NCBI RefSeq assembly: GCF_900141905.1
Contig: NZ_FQZF01000022.1
Coordinates: 27,340-91,339 of the forward strand
DNA from: Muricoccus roseus
Lineage (GTDB): Bacteria; Pseudomonadota; Alphaproteobacteria; Acetobacterales; Acetobacteraceae
Reading direction: 5' to 3'
DNA length: 64,000 nucleotides
Every line of letters begins with the position of its first letter. Positions within the stretch are counted from its first letter, which is position 1. Of this stretch, positions 9,101 to 17,995 are shown piece by piece. Both the position numbers and the translations under genes were made by a program. The notes beneath the pieces are model-generated. The model ran no database searches. It saw nothing but the letters and a program-made list of their open reading frames with translations, and was not told the DNA's origin.

Positions 9101-10509
9101 CGCCGGACGAGATCATCGCCCGCGCGGAGCGTGCGTTGGAGCGACGCCGCCCCTGGGAGGGCGTGTGGCGCGATTGCTACGACCATGTGCTGGCCTCCAC
9201 GCCCGGCGCGGGCGGCCCCTCGCTGCATGACGGGACGGCGGCGGATGCGGCGGAGAACCTGGCGGCCTCCCTTCTCGCGGAGCTGACGCCGCCCTGGTCG
9301 CGATGGTTCGGGCTGGCGCCGGTGGACGAGGCGGCGGACCCGGAGCTGGCCGGGGTGCTGGAGCGGGCGGCGGAGACGCTGCAGGGGCACCTGGACCGCT
9401 CCAACTTCGCGCTTGAGATGCACCAGGCGTTTCTGGACCTGGTGGTGGCGGGCACGGGCGTGGTGCTGGTGGAGGAGGCGCCGCCCGGCGAGGCCTCCGC
9501 GCTGCGCTTCACCGCCGTGCCGCTGCGCGAGGCGGTGCTGGAGGAGGGCGCCTCGGGCCGGCTGGACACGGTGTTCCGGCTGGTGCGGATGAATGCCGGG
9601 ACAATCGCGGCCCGGTATCCCGGCGCGGCGCTGCCGGCCGACCTGTTCCGGGCCGATGAGCCGGAGGCGACGCATAAGGTGATCGAGGCGGTGTGGCCGG
9701 GCTTCGGCGGGCCGCGCTTCGCCGCGGTGCTGGAGCGGGATGGCCGCGCCCTGCCGCTCGCCGATGGACGCTTCGAGGAATGCCCCTTCCTCGCCTTCCG
9801 CTGGATGAAGGCGCCGGGCGAGACCTATGGCCGCGGCCCCGTGATGAAGGCGCTGCCGGACATCCGCACCGCGAACAAGGTGGTGGAGCTGGTGCTGAAG
9901 AACGCCTCCATCGCGGCGACGGGGATCTGGCAGGCCGATGACGACGGCGTGCTGAACCCGGCGACGGTGCGGCTGGAGCCGGGCGCGATCATCCCGAAGG
10001 CCGTGGGGTCTTCAGGGCTGACGCCGCTGGCGGCGCCGGGTTCCTTCGACGTGTCGCAGCTCGTGCTCTCGGACATGCGGGCGCGGATCCGTTCGGCGCT
10101 GCTGGCGGACCGGCTTTCGTCGCCGCACCGCCCGAACATGACCGCGACGGAGGTGCTGGAGCGCAGCGCGGAGACGGCGCGGCTGCTCGGCGCCACCTAT
10201 GGGCGGCTGCAGGCGGAACTGCTGACGCCTCTGGTGGCGCGGTGCCTTTCGATCCTGCGGCGGCGGGGCGAGGTGCCGCCGATCCTGCTCGATGGGCAGG
10301 AGGCGCGAATCGCCTACCAGTCCCCGCTGGCCCGCGTGCAGGGGAGGGCGGATGCGGCGAACACGCTGCTCTTCCTGCAAGCCGTTTCGGCGCTCGGGCC
10401 TTCGGCCGCGGGCGTCGTCGATCTTCCCGCGGCGGCGCGGCATCTCGCCCGCACGCTGTCCGCGCCAAGCGCCATTCTGGCGCCTATTCAGGAGCAACCC
10501 AGCGCATGA
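9097..10509 (+). CDS. Portal (head-tail connector) protein, podovirus type
   Basis: Dodecameric portal at the vertex of the capsid through which DNA is packaged and ejected. The 470-aa protein matches the T7 gp8-type head-to-tail connector family: N-terminal WEGVWRDCYDHVLAS, the segment AENLAASLLAELTPPWSRWFGL, the YGRGPVMKALPDIRTANK helix, and the late segment SPHRPNMTATEVLERS. T7 gp8 is 536 aa. The frame is open from 8989, but ATG 9097 has GGAGG upstream. It overlaps the scaffold start by ATGA. No frameshift or stop interrupts it. It is the first of the virion genes and anchors the podoviral reading of the block. Confidence 0.88.
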   Translation: MTPDEIIARAERALERRRPWEGVWRDCYDHVLASTPGAGGPSLHDGTAADAAENLAASLLAELTPPWSRWFGLAPVDEAADPELAGVLERAAETLQGHLDRSNFALEMHQAFLDLVVAGTGVVLVEEAPPGEASALRFTAVPLREAVLEEGASGRLDTVFRLVRMNAGTIAARYPGAALPADLFRADEPEATHKVIEAVWPGFGGPRFAAVLERDGRALPLADGRFEECPFLAFRWMKAPGETYGRGPVMKALPDIRTANKVVELVLKNASIAATGIWQADDDGVLNPATVRLEPGAIIPKAVGSSGLTPLAAPGSFDVSQLVLSDMRARIRSALLADRLSSPHRPNMTATEVLERSAETARLLGATYGRLQAELLTPLVARCLSILRRRGEVPPILLDGQEARIAYQSPLARVQGRADAANTLLFLQAVSALGPSAAGVVDLPAAARHLARTLSAPSAILAPIQEQPSA

Positions 10510-11264
10510 GTGAGAATCTGCTGGAGATCGAGCCGAAGGGGAGCGAACCCCCCGCCGAGGCTGTGGAGCTGCCCGCGAAGGCGGAGCGGCCGGAGGAGGT
10601 GCCGGAGAAGTTCTGGGATGCCGAGCGCGGCGCGCTCCGCGTCGATGCGCTGCTGAAGTCCTATCGCGAGTTGGAGCGGAAGCTCTCCGCCCGCTTCGCT
10701 CCGCCGGCGGATGATGCGCCGGAGGAGGAGCGGCTGCGCTTTCGCCGGGCCATCGGCGTGCCGGAAACGGCCGAGGAATACGCGATCGAGCCCCGGCATG
10801 AGCTCATCGGTCCCGACCTGGAGGTGAATGCTGCGCTGCACAAGGCGGGCTTCACGCCGGCCCAGGTGCAGCTCGTCTATGATCTCGCGGCCGAGCGCCT
10901 GCTGCCGATTGTGGCGGAGGCGGCCTCGCAGTTCGAGGCGGAGCGGCAGCGGGACCGGCTGCGCAGCGAGTTCGGCGGCGAGGAGCGGTTCCGCCGCACC
11001 GCGAAGCAGATCGCGTCCTGGGGCAAGGCGAATCTGCCGGAAGAGGTGGTCGCCGCGCTTTCCACCACCGCCGATGGGGTGATCGCGCTGCACCGCATGA
11101 TGGAGAAGGGCGAGCCTGCCCTGGCCCGCCAGGCGGAAGCGCCCGAGGGCATGGACGAGGCGGCGCTGCGCCGGATGATGCGCGACCCGCGCTACTGGCG
11201 TTCCCGCGAGCCGGATTTCGTGAAGCGGGTGACGGAGGGCTTCCGCCGCCTCACGGGAGGGTGA
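10506..11264 (+). CDS. Capsid assembly scaffold protein, T7 gp9-like
   Basis: Scaffold that guides procapsid assembly. The 252-aa protein begins with an acidic, Glu-Pro-rich tail (LLEIEPKGSEPPAEA), then FWDAERGALRVDALLKSYRELERKL, common in podoviral scaffolds, a segment matching the IGVPETAEEYAI motif, and a long charged helical region with FRRTAKQIASWGKANLPEE. Its start overlaps the portal stop (ATGA), as expected for stoichiometric coupling. It is followed by about 450 bp of structured, gene-free DNA before the capsid gene. Assignment rests on motif style, charge pattern and position between portal and capsid. Confidence 0.8.
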   Translation: MSENLLEIEPKGSEPPAEAVELPAKAERPEEVPEKFWDAERGALRVDALLKSYRELERKLSARFAPPADDAPEEERLRFRRAIGVPETAEEYAIEPRHELIGPDLEVNAALHKAGFTPAQVQLVYDLAAERLLPIVAEAASQFEAERQRDRLRSEFGGEERFRRTAKQIASWGKANLPEEVVAALSTTADGVIALHRMMEKGEPALARQAEAPEGMDEAALRRMMRDPRYWRSREPDFVKRVTEGFRRLTGG

Positions 11265-11712
11265 TGCTGCAGCCTAAACTTTGGCTTCAGGAATTAGCGC
11301 TAAGGTCCTGAAACCCGAGTCGGGGCATTGCGTTTTCCCGATGCGTCTCTGCGACGGGTGGTCACTGACTGCATCCCCCCAAAGGGTGACCCCCGTACGC
11401 CGCCGGTTCCGCATCCCCCCTCGTGCGGACCGGCTACGGGGGCGGGTGGCACCCTACTTCCCCCTGGTGCCGCCCGCCCCCGTCTCTTTTCCAAAAGGCC
11501 CCTCCGCACCGCGGACGGGGCCTTTTCCTGTTTCCACCCTTTCCGGCGCGACCAACCCGCCCCGGGCCTGATGGCGCAGCCATGGGCCCTGGGCGGGCGC
11601 GTGCCGTTCCGCGCGCCGCCTGGCCCCGGAGCCGTCCCCTCACGGGACGGCGCCGTGCCAACCGGGTGGCCGCATCTCCGCGCCGCAACCCATCATACGA
11701 AGGAGGACCTGC
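11265..11712 (+). other. Gene-free structured interval between scaffold and capsid genes
   Basis: About 450 bp with no convincing ORF. It contains three hairpins in a row: 11403-11413 with 11424-11433; a 16-bp stem with one G-U pair at 11438-11453 and 11466-11481; and a terminator at 11493-11526. The capsid ribosome site AGGAGG is at 11701-11706. A separate capsid promoter probably lies between the terminator and that site, but I see no clear -35/-10 pair. Confidence 0.6.
11493..11530 (+). terminator. Terminator-like hairpin between scaffold and capsid
   Basis: AAAAGGCCCC at 11493-11502 pairs perfectly with GGGGCCTTTT at 11517-11526; TCCGC/GCGGA extends the stem inside. The T run in the right arm makes it a typical intrinsic terminator. 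It would separate portal-scaffold expression from the abundant capsid. Confidence 0.7.
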
Positions 11713-12546
11713 GTGTCCGCCACGATCGATCAGGCTTTCGTCAAGCAGTTCCAGGCCGAGGTGCATGAGGCCTTTCAGCGCCAGGGCAGCAAGCTGCGCC
11801 CCACCGTGCGCTCCAAGACCGGCGTGCACGGCGCCTCCACGGTCTTCCCGCGTGTCGGCAAGGGCACGGCGGCGGCCAAGGCGCGCAACGGCGTCGTGCC
11901 GGTGATGAACCTCGACTACTCCGCGGTCGAGTGCTTCCTGCAGGACTACTATGCGGGCGAGTGGGTCGATAAGCTCGACGAGATCAAGACCAATGTGGAC
12001 GAGCGCGCGGTGGTGGCGAATGCCGGCGCCTATGCGCTGGGCCGCAAGACCGACGAGCTGATCATCGCCGCCCTCGACACCGCGACGCAGGAGGCGGTGG
12101 GCACCGCGGCCGGCACGACCGACACGGACGGGCTGACCAAGGCGAAGGTGCTGCTGGCCTTCGAGAAGCTCGGCGCCGCCGACGTGCCGGATGACGGCAA
12201 CCGCTTCGCCGTCGTCGGCTGGAAGCAGTGGAGCCAGCTGCTGCAGATCGAGGAGTTCGCGAACGCCCAGTATGTCGGCGATGCCGACCTGCCCTGGAAG
12301 GGGATGCAGGCGAAGCGCTGGCTCGGCGCGCTGTGGATGCCGCATTCCGGCCTGACCAAGAGCGGCAACCTGCGCTTCTGCTACTTTTACCACCGCACCG
12401 CCATCGGCCATGCGGTGGCGCAGGACGTGATGACCGACATCACCTGGCATGGCGACCGCGCCGCGCATTTCGTCAACAACATGATGAGCCAGGGCGCCGT
12501 CCTGATCGACGACGCCGGCATCGTGCGGATGCGCGCGGCCGAGTAG
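11713..12546 (+). CDS. Major capsid protein
   Basis: Main shell protein of the virion, 277 aa. The N-terminal region with GVHGASTVFPRVGKGTAAA, the central VDKLDEIKTNVDERAVVANAG segment and the C-terminal HGDRAAHFVNNMMSQGAVLIDDAGIV ending are typical of a podoviral major capsid family; an HK97-type fold is expected from family knowledge, not visible here. Translation starts at GTG 11713, seven bases after a perfect AGGAGG, fitting high expression. It has its own upstream terminator and a strong hairpin 24 bp after its stop, so its message is probably discrete. It is shorter than T7 gp10 (about 345 aa) but shows no truncation. Confidence 0.85.
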   Translation: MSATIDQAFVKQFQAEVHEAFQRQGSKLRPTVRSKTGVHGASTVFPRVGKGTAAAKARNGVVPVMNLDYSAVECFLQDYYAGEWVDKLDEIKTNVDERAVVANAGAYALGRKTDELIIAALDTATQEAVGTAAGTTDTDGLTKAKVLLAFEKLGAADVPDDGNRFAVVGWKQWSQLLQIEEFANAQYVGDADLPWKGMQAKRWLGALWMPHSGLTKSGNLRFCYFYHRTAIGHAVAQDVMTDITWHGDRAAHFVNNMMSQGAVLIDDAGIVRMRAAE

Positions 12547-12569
12547 CCGCGGCCGATCGCCTGAACGGG

Positions 12570-12601
12570 GCCGCGCGTGGCGAGGTATCGCCACGCGCGG
12601 C
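12570..12601 (+). terminator. Perfect 14-bp hairpin after the capsid gene
   Basis: 12570-12583 pairs perfectly with 12588-12601 around a GGTA loop. There is no U tract, so it is either a weak terminator or a 3' stabiliser of the capsid message. Confidence 0.55.
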
Positions 12602-12607
12602 TTCCAC

Positions 12608-12757
12608 ATGAACGACGAGACGACGCGCATGCCGCCCCCCGGCTGGCATGCGCAGCGCGTGGGACCGGCGCCCGCGATGCGCCGCCTGTTCCGCGCCATG
12701 CCGGCGCGACGTTCGCGGCTGCACCGGCGCCGGCCCCCGCGCATCCCCTGCTTTTAA
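12608..12757 (+). CDS. Possible small basic protein between capsid and tail genes
   Basis: A 49-residue frame begins at ATG 12608, with MNDETTRMPPPGWHAQRVG at the N-terminus and an Arg-rich C-terminus (RRSRLHRRRPPR). It fills the gap between capsid and tail tubular protein A and has the composition of a nucleic-acid-binding peptide. No good ribosome site precedes it, and Arg-rich frames arise easily in GC-rich DNA, so it may not be a gene. Confidence 0.35.
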   Translation: MNDETTRMPPPGWHAQRVGPAPAMRRLFRAMPARRSRLHRRRPPRIPCF

Positions 12758-12782
12758 ACCCCTTTCAGGGAGCATCGACCCG

Positions 12783-13349
12783 ATGGCGCTTTCCGCCCTC
12801 GCCCTCTGCTCGCGCGCGCTGCTCAAGGTCGGCGCGCAGCCGATCGCCTCCCTCGAGGAGGGGACGGCCGAGGCGGAGGTTGCGGCCAATCTCTATCCCG
12901 GCACGCGGGATGCGCTGCTCTCCTGCCATCCCTGGTCCTTCGCCACGGGGCAGATGGAGCTCAACCGCCTGGCCGCGGCGCCGGTGGCCGATCTGGCGAA
13001 TGCCTTCCAGCTGCCGCCGGATCTGCTGCGCGTCATCTCGGCGGGGGGCGGGCGCGGTCGTGGCATTGCCTATCGGATCCATGAGGGGCGGCTGCATGCG
13101 GATCCGTTCCAGGTCGTGCTCACCTATGTGTTCCGGCCGGCGGAGAGCGAGTTTCCCCCCTTCTTCGCCGCGGCGCTGGTGGCGCGGCTGGCGGCGGAGT
13201 TCTGCCTGCCGCTGACCGAGAACACGGTCCGGGCCGAGATGCTGCACCGGATCGCGGAATCCGAGCTGCGCCAGGCGAGGCTGATCGACAGCCAGCAGGC
13301 GACGCCGAGGGCCATCGAGGACTTCCCGCTTCTCGGCGCGCGGGGTTGA
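12783..13349 (+). CDS. Tail tubular protein A-like adaptor, T7 gp11 type
   Basis: Head-tail adaptor ring of short-tailed phages, 188 aa (T7 gp11 is 196). Typical features are the N-terminal ALALCSRALLKVGAQPIASL, the YPGTRDALLSCHPWSFA segment, and a PxxFxLPPDLLRVI-type stretch followed by beta-rich sequence and a helical C-terminus. The longer frame from 12648 includes sequence with no family likeness; ATG 12783, preceded by AGGGAG, is the natural start. The next gene begins six bases after the stop. Intact and of normal length. Confidence 0.8.
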   Translation: MALSALALCSRALLKVGAQPIASLEEGTAEAEVAANLYPGTRDALLSCHPWSFATGQMELNRLAAAPVADLANAFQLPPDLLRVISAGGGRGRGIAYRIHEGRLHADPFQVVLTYVFRPAESEFPPFFAAALVARLAAEFCLPLTENTVRAEMLHRIAESELRQARLIDSQQATPRAIEDFPLLGARG

Positions 13350-13354
13350 CCGCC

Positions 13355-15235
13355 ATGCCTGTGATCAAGCGCGCCAAGACCGCCTTCACGGCGGGGGAGC
13401 TGGCGCCGGAGCTGCTGGGCCGTGGGGACGTGCCGGCCTGGGCGAACGGGGCCATGCGCCTGCGCAACGTGGTGATCCAGCCCACCGGCGGCATCCAGCG
13501 CCGTCCCGGGCTGCGCCACCTCTCCACCTTGCCGGGCCTGGCGCGGCTGGTGCCCTTCGAGGTGAACACCGAGCGGACCTACCTGCTGGTGCTGCTGCAC
13601 CAGGCCGTTCGGGTCATGCAGGACGGCGCCGAGGTGGCCGTGCTGGCGGGACCCTGGACGGAGGCGATGCTGCCGCAGATCGCCTTCACGCAGAATGCGG
13701 GCATGCTGCTGCTGCTGCATCCCGCCATGCGGCCGCAGGCTGTCCGGCGGAGCGATGCGGGGGTGTGGTCCGTCGGGCCATTCCTCTTCGCGGCGGAGCC
13801 CTTCTTCCGGCATGTGCCGAGTTCGGTTTCCGTGACGCCCAGCGGGACCACGGGCGTGGTGACGGTGACGGCCTCTGCGAGTGTCTTCGCGCCGGCGCAT
13901 GTCGGCGCGCAGCTTCGCATCGGCGGAAAGCGGCTGCTGATCACGGCGGTGAACACGGCCGCGACCGTGACGGGACAGGCGCTGGATCCGCTGCCTTCCA
14001 CCGGAGCGACGACGGATTGGGATGAATCCGCCTTCAGCGACGCGCATGGCTGGCCCGTCAGCGCCTGCTTCCACCAGGGGCGGCTCGTGCTGGGGGGCGC
14101 GCGGGATCTGCCGAACCGGCTGTGGTTCTCGCGCACCGCGCAGTTCGACAATTTTGACCTGGGCGAGGGGCTGGACGACCAGGCCATCGAGTTCGCCCTG
14201 GTCTCGGATCAGCTGAACGCCATCCGCGCGGTCTTCGCGGGGCGGCACTTGCAGGTCTTCACCTCGGGCGCGGAATGGATGGTCAGCGGCGATCCGCTGA
14301 CACCCGCCTCCATCCAGGTGACGCGGCAGACCCGGGTCGGGTCGCCGACGGATCGCAACGTGCCGCCCCTCGACGTGGATGGATCGACGGTCTTCCTGGC
14401 CCGGTCCGGCCGCGCGGTGCACGAGTTCTCCTATACCGATCTGCAGCAGGCCTATCAGGCCGACGACCTTGCCCTCGTCGCGCGGCACCTGATCGTCTCG
14501 CCCATCGCCATGGCCTACGATTCGCAGCGGCGCCTGCTGCACCTGGCGATGCAGGATGGCAGCCTTGCGACGCTGACCATCTATCGCGCCGAAGGCGTGA
14601 CGGGTTGGACCCGGCAGGAGACCGATGGCGCCTTCCGTTCCCTCGTGGAGATGGAGGGCACGGTCTATGCCGTGGTGGAGCGCGCGGGCCGCTTCCGGCT
14701 GGAGTGCTTCGATGACGCCCTGCGGCTGGATGCGGCGGTGTGGGCGACCTCGGATGGCACGGGCAAGGGCTGGTCCGGCCTCGAGCATCTGGAGGGACGG
14801 AGCATCGGCGTGCTGGCCGATGGCGCGCCGCGGGAAGCGGCGGTGGTGCTGGGCGGCGCGATCGTCATCGAGCCCACCGCCGATGTCGTGCAGGCGGGCT
14901 TGCCCTTCACCCATGTGGTGGAGCCCATGCCACCGGAGACGGTCTCCGCCACCGGTGCGCGCATGGGGCCGGTCCGGCTCGTCGCCATCACCTTCCGGCT
15001 GCTGGCGACGGGGGCGTTGACGGTCGATACCGGCCGGGGCGCGCGCCCCGTCCCCTTCCGGCGCCTGGACGCAGCGATGCTCGACGCCGCGCCGCCTGCC
15101 TTCAGCGGCGACGTGACCCTGCGCGGACTTGGCTGGCGCCGGGATTCCCTGGCGCCACTCTGGCGCATCGAGGGCGACGCGCCGCTCCCCTTCACGCTGC
15201 TTTCCGTGACAACCGAGACGAGGACGACCGACTGA
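13355..15235 (+). CDS. Tail tubular protein B-like nozzle protein, T7 gp12 type
   Basis: Forms the tail tube or nozzle below the adaptor ring. The 626-aa protein starts KRAKTAFTAGELAPELLGR and continues with RLRNVVIQPTGGIQRRPGLRHL, the characteristic opening of this family, followed by the HQGRLVLGGARDLPNRLWFSRT segment and a beta-rich C-terminus. T7 gp12 is 794 aa, so this is a shorter but complete version. ATG 13355 is preferred over the in-frame TTG at 13346. The stop overlaps the following start by one base (TGATG), showing tight coupling. Confidence 0.82.
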   Translation: MPVIKRAKTAFTAGELAPELLGRGDVPAWANGAMRLRNVVIQPTGGIQRRPGLRHLSTLPGLARLVPFEVNTERTYLLVLLHQAVRVMQDGAEVAVLAGPWTEAMLPQIAFTQNAGMLLLLHPAMRPQAVRRSDAGVWSVGPFLFAAEPFFRHVPSSVSVTPSGTTGVVTVTASASVFAPAHVGAQLRIGGKRLLITAVNTAATVTGQALDPLPSTGATTDWDESAFSDAHGWPVSACFHQGRLVLGGARDLPNRLWFSRTAQFDNFDLGEGLDDQAIEFALVSDQLNAIRAVFAGRHLQVFTSGAEWMVSGDPLTPASIQVTRQTRVGSPTDRNVPPLDVDGSTVFLARSGRAVHEFSYTDLQQAYQADDLALVARHLIVSPIAMAYDSQRRLLHLAMQDGSLATLTIYRAEGVTGWTRQETDGAFRSLVEMEGTVYAVVERAGRFRLECFDDALRLDAAVWATSDGTGKGWSGLEHLEGRSIGVLADGAPREAAVVLGGAIVIEPTADVVQAGLPFTHVVEPMPPETVSATGARMGPVRLVAITFRLLATGALTVDTGRGARPVPFRRLDAAMLDAAPPAFSGDVTLRGLGWRRDSLAPLWRIEGDAPLPFTLLSVTTETRTTD

Positions 15236-15675
15236 TGGCGCAGCTTGCCCCCGTCGTAACGCTCGCCGCCACCGGCGCCTCCATCTATGCGCAGGGGCAG
15301 GAGGCGAAGCGGCAGAAGAAGAACGCGCAAATCCAGCAGCAGAACGCGCAGATCCAGCAGGAGGCGCAGCAGCAGGTGCTGGCGGTGCAGGCGGCGCAGG
15401 ACACCGCCGAGCGCCAGCGCGCGCTGGGCCGCAGCATTGCATCGGCACGCGCGAGGCTGGCCGCGGGCGGCGTGAATCCGGACCAAGGGTCCGGTGCCGC
15501 TCTCACGGCCGGCCTGCGGACCGCCGCGAGGGAGGCGCAGAACGCCGATGACGCGACCTATGCGGCCCGGCTTTCGGCCGGGCGCAAGTCGCTCCTGGAC
15601 CAGGACGCGTCCCTCACGAACTGGGTGCGCGCGGGGCAGGGCCTCGGGCGCGTCGTGAAGAGCCTTCTGGACTGA
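15235..15675 (+). CDS. Internal virion protein-like coiled coil, T7 gp14 position
   Basis: A 146-aa protein with a hydrophobic or Ala-rich N-terminus (VVTLAATGASIYAQGQEAKR), then a long Gln/Ala-rich coiled coil (repeats of AQIQQ type), then a SGAALTAGLRTAAREAQNADD segment. This design and its position after tail tube B match gp14-type ejection proteins. It starts inside the previous stop. The tailspike follows immediately: there is no room for gp15 and gp16, so the usual internal core is missing. Function is inferred from position and composition. Confidence 0.65.
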   Translation: MAQLAPVVTLAATGASIYAQGQEAKRQKKNAQIQQQNAQIQQEAQQQVLAVQAAQDTAERQRALGRSIASARARLAAGGVNPDQGSGAALTAGLRTAAREAQNADDATYAARLSAGRKSLLDQDASLTNWVRAGQGLGRVVKSLLD

Positions 15676-15712
15676 CCTGAACACGCCCCCGCGGCAGAAC
15701 CGGAGAACCCCC

Positions 15713-17995
15713 ATGGCCGAGCATATCCGCATCGGCGACGTCGCGCCGCGTGTGCATTACGTGGCGGATGGCGCGCAGACCGCCTTCGTCTATCCCTTTC
15801 CGATCTTCGAGGCCGACGACCTCGACGTGCATGTCGATGGTCTCCTGATCACGAACGGCTATGCCGTGTCCGGCGCGGGGAAGTCCGAAGGCGGGATCGT
15901 CACCTTCGCCGTGGCGCCGGCCCATGGCGCCAGGGTGGTTCTGCGCCGCCGCCTCGTGATGGAACGCGTCACCGACTATCAGCCGAACGGCGTGCTGCGT
16001 GCCAAGACGCTCAATGACGAGCTGGACCGCCAGATGGCGGCGCTTCAGGAGCTGCGGGAGGATGCGACCGGCGCCCTGCGGCAGAGCCCGGGCGAGGTGG
16101 GCGGGCAGTTCCAGCTGCCGCTGCGGCCCGCGCGGGCGAACCGCCTGCTTGGCTTCGACAGTGTCGGCGATGTGACCACCTTTTCCCGCGGCGAGGCCAC
16201 GCTCTCCGCGCCGTTTCCGGGCGCGATCCCGCGCACCGTGGAGGACAAGCTGGCCGAGCGCCTTTCCGCCCGCGACTTCGGGGCGATGGGCGACGGCGTG
16301 AACGATGACGGCCCGGCGCTGCAGGCGGCGATGAACGCGGCGGCCGCCTCGGGGAAGTTCCTCGATATCGGGGAGGGGACCTATCGAACCACCATCCCGC
16401 TCACTCTCCCCGGTGCCGCCGCGGGGCTGAGCATGCGGGGCGCCATCCTCTATGCCGGCCCGGGCGGAGAGGCCGCGCTGACGCTGGGCGACGGGGCGGC
16501 GATCCGCAACCGGGCGAAAATCTACCAGGGGCTGCGGGTACTTCGGGCGGGGCTCTCCTCCTGGGAGGATGAACGGGATATCGGGATCCTGATCCGCAAC
16601 CAGGATTCCGGCCTGATCGACATCCGGCAGGTCGAGATGTTCACCATCGGCGTGCAGACCTTGGGCGTGGAGCGTGGCTTCGAGGACAGCGTGCTCTATC
16701 TCGGCCGCATCGTGGACAACCGCTACGGGCTGGATGTGCGGACGGCCAGCGCCGCGGGGTGGAACACCTCCGTGCGCTACTATGGCGGCCATTTTGCCCA
16801 TTCGCTGGCGACCTACCCGGAGAAGGACCGCTACGGCATCCGCCTTTCGGCCGCGCCGGGCGCCTATGTGGCCCATAACCGCCATGTCTTCGACGGACCG
16901 GCCTTCGAGCTGCAGTCGCGGGACCGGGTGATCGACGGCATTCCCTTTCTCATCCAGGTGAACTCGCGCGGCGCGATCGCGCGCAACATCCGGATGGAGG
17001 GCTGCGATCCCTATGTGGCCCGCCATACCGGCGCGGCGCAGGACCATGTGTATGAGGTGGCCTGGGCCAGCCAGGGCTATGGCATCGATATTGACTACAC
17101 CGCGACGGCGACCCGCGTGGGCAGCGTGGTGCGGGCCATGCACCAGGCGGCGGCCTATCGCGAGGCCACGCGGACCGTGGCGGAGATCCCCAGCCTCCGC
17201 GCGGCCGCCATCCGCTGGAACGGCAGCGAGACAGGGTTCGAGAAGCTCGCCTGCCTCTCGACCAATGTCAGCGGCACGCCGACCCTGCTGCCGCACTTCA
17301 CCTTCCCGGCGCTGGACAGCTACACGCTGACCGAGCGGGGCGTGATCCTGACCGGTGGGGGGGGTATCGGCTTCGTCGTCGATACGCGGCGCTGCAAGGA
17401 GTTCGCGCTGGCGGTGGACGCCGATGACCCGCGGATGATCATCCAGTGCTTCGGGGCGGGAAACGTGCTGCTCACCGCCGCCGATGGCGAGATGGTGCGT
17501 GCCTCCGGCATGTCCCTCACCTATGTCTCTGGCCCGCGCTGGTGGCAGGGCAATGCCGACAGCAATGACGCGAACCTCACCCGGTTGCAGGTGATCCGCC
17601 TGGCGCCCGAGGTGCAGACCGCGATCATCGGCGTGGCCCGGATCGGCACGGATTACGAGGTCCGGAGCCTTCGCCTGGCCTGCGATCCGTCGCAAAGCCC
17701 GGCCGTGCTCTACGGGACGCCGGAGTTGCCGCATGGCGTGCGGGAGCTGAAGGCGGAGATGGCATGGGACGCGCCGTCCATCGCGGCCGGTGGATCGGCC
17801 CAGGTGAATGTGCCCTGCGCCGGGGTGCGACCGGGTGACTTCGTGCAGGCCGCCTTCAGCCTCTCCACTTCGGGCGTGGTCTTCCTCGCTCAGGTGGGGG
17901 CGCAGGACGTGGTCACGGTCACGGCCTGGAACCGTAGCGGGGCGGCGGTGGACCTCAACCCGGGCATCGTGCGCGTGCGGGCGGTGAAGTCGTGA
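15713..17995 (+). CDS. Tailspike/tail fibre with T7-type N-terminus and beta-helix domain
   Basis: Receptor-binding protein of 760 aa. Residues 1-120 resemble the T7 tail-fibre attachment domain (VHYVADGAQTAFVYPFPIF, ending in a helix of DRQMAALQELREDA type). Residues about 186-205, ARDFGAMGDGVNDDGPALQ, are the hallmark start of a pectate-lyase-like right-handed beta-helix, which occupies most of the rest, as in polysaccharide-degrading tailspikes. The C-terminus is beta-rich, possibly for trimerisation. It overlaps the next gene by GTGA. It should set which surface glycans, and hence which strains, are recognised. Confidence 0.82.
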   Translation: MAEHIRIGDVAPRVHYVADGAQTAFVYPFPIFEADDLDVHVDGLLITNGYAVSGAGKSEGGIVTFAVAPAHGARVVLRRRLVMERVTDYQPNGVLRAKTLNDELDRQMAALQELREDATGALRQSPGEVGGQFQLPLRPARANRLLGFDSVGDVTTFSRGEATLSAPFPGAIPRTVEDKLAERLSARDFGAMGDGVNDDGPALQAAMNAAAASGKFLDIGEGTYRTTIPLTLPGAAAGLSMRGAILYAGPGGEAALTLGDGAAIRNRAKIYQGLRVLRAGLSSWEDERDIGILIRNQDSGLIDIRQVEMFTIGVQTLGVERGFEDSVLYLGRIVDNRYGLDVRTASAAGWNTSVRYYGGHFAHSLATYPEKDRYGIRLSAAPGAYVAHNRHVFDGPAFELQSRDRVIDGIPFLIQVNSRGAIARNIRMEGCDPYVARHTGAAQDHVYEVAWASQGYGIDIDYTATATRVGSVVRAMHQAAAYREATRTVAEIPSLRAAAIRWNGSETGFEKLACLSTNVSGTPTLLPHFTFPALDSYTLTERGVILTGGGGIGFVVDTRRCKEFALAVDADDPRMIIQCFGAGNVLLTAADGEMVRASGMSLTYVSGPRWWQGNADSNDANLTRLQVIRLAPEVQTAIIGVARIGTDYEVRSLRLACDPSQSPAVLYGTPELPHGVRELKAEMAWDAPSIAAGGSAQVNVPCAGVRPGDFVQAAFSLSTSGVVFLAQVGAQDVVTVTAWNRSGAAVDLNPGIVRVRAVKS

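Noticed and set aside
13124..15448. A 774-codon open frame opposite the tail tubular genes
   Set aside because: Antisense artefact of high GC; composition is Arg/Gly/His-rich and it spans the junction of two well-supported phage genes.
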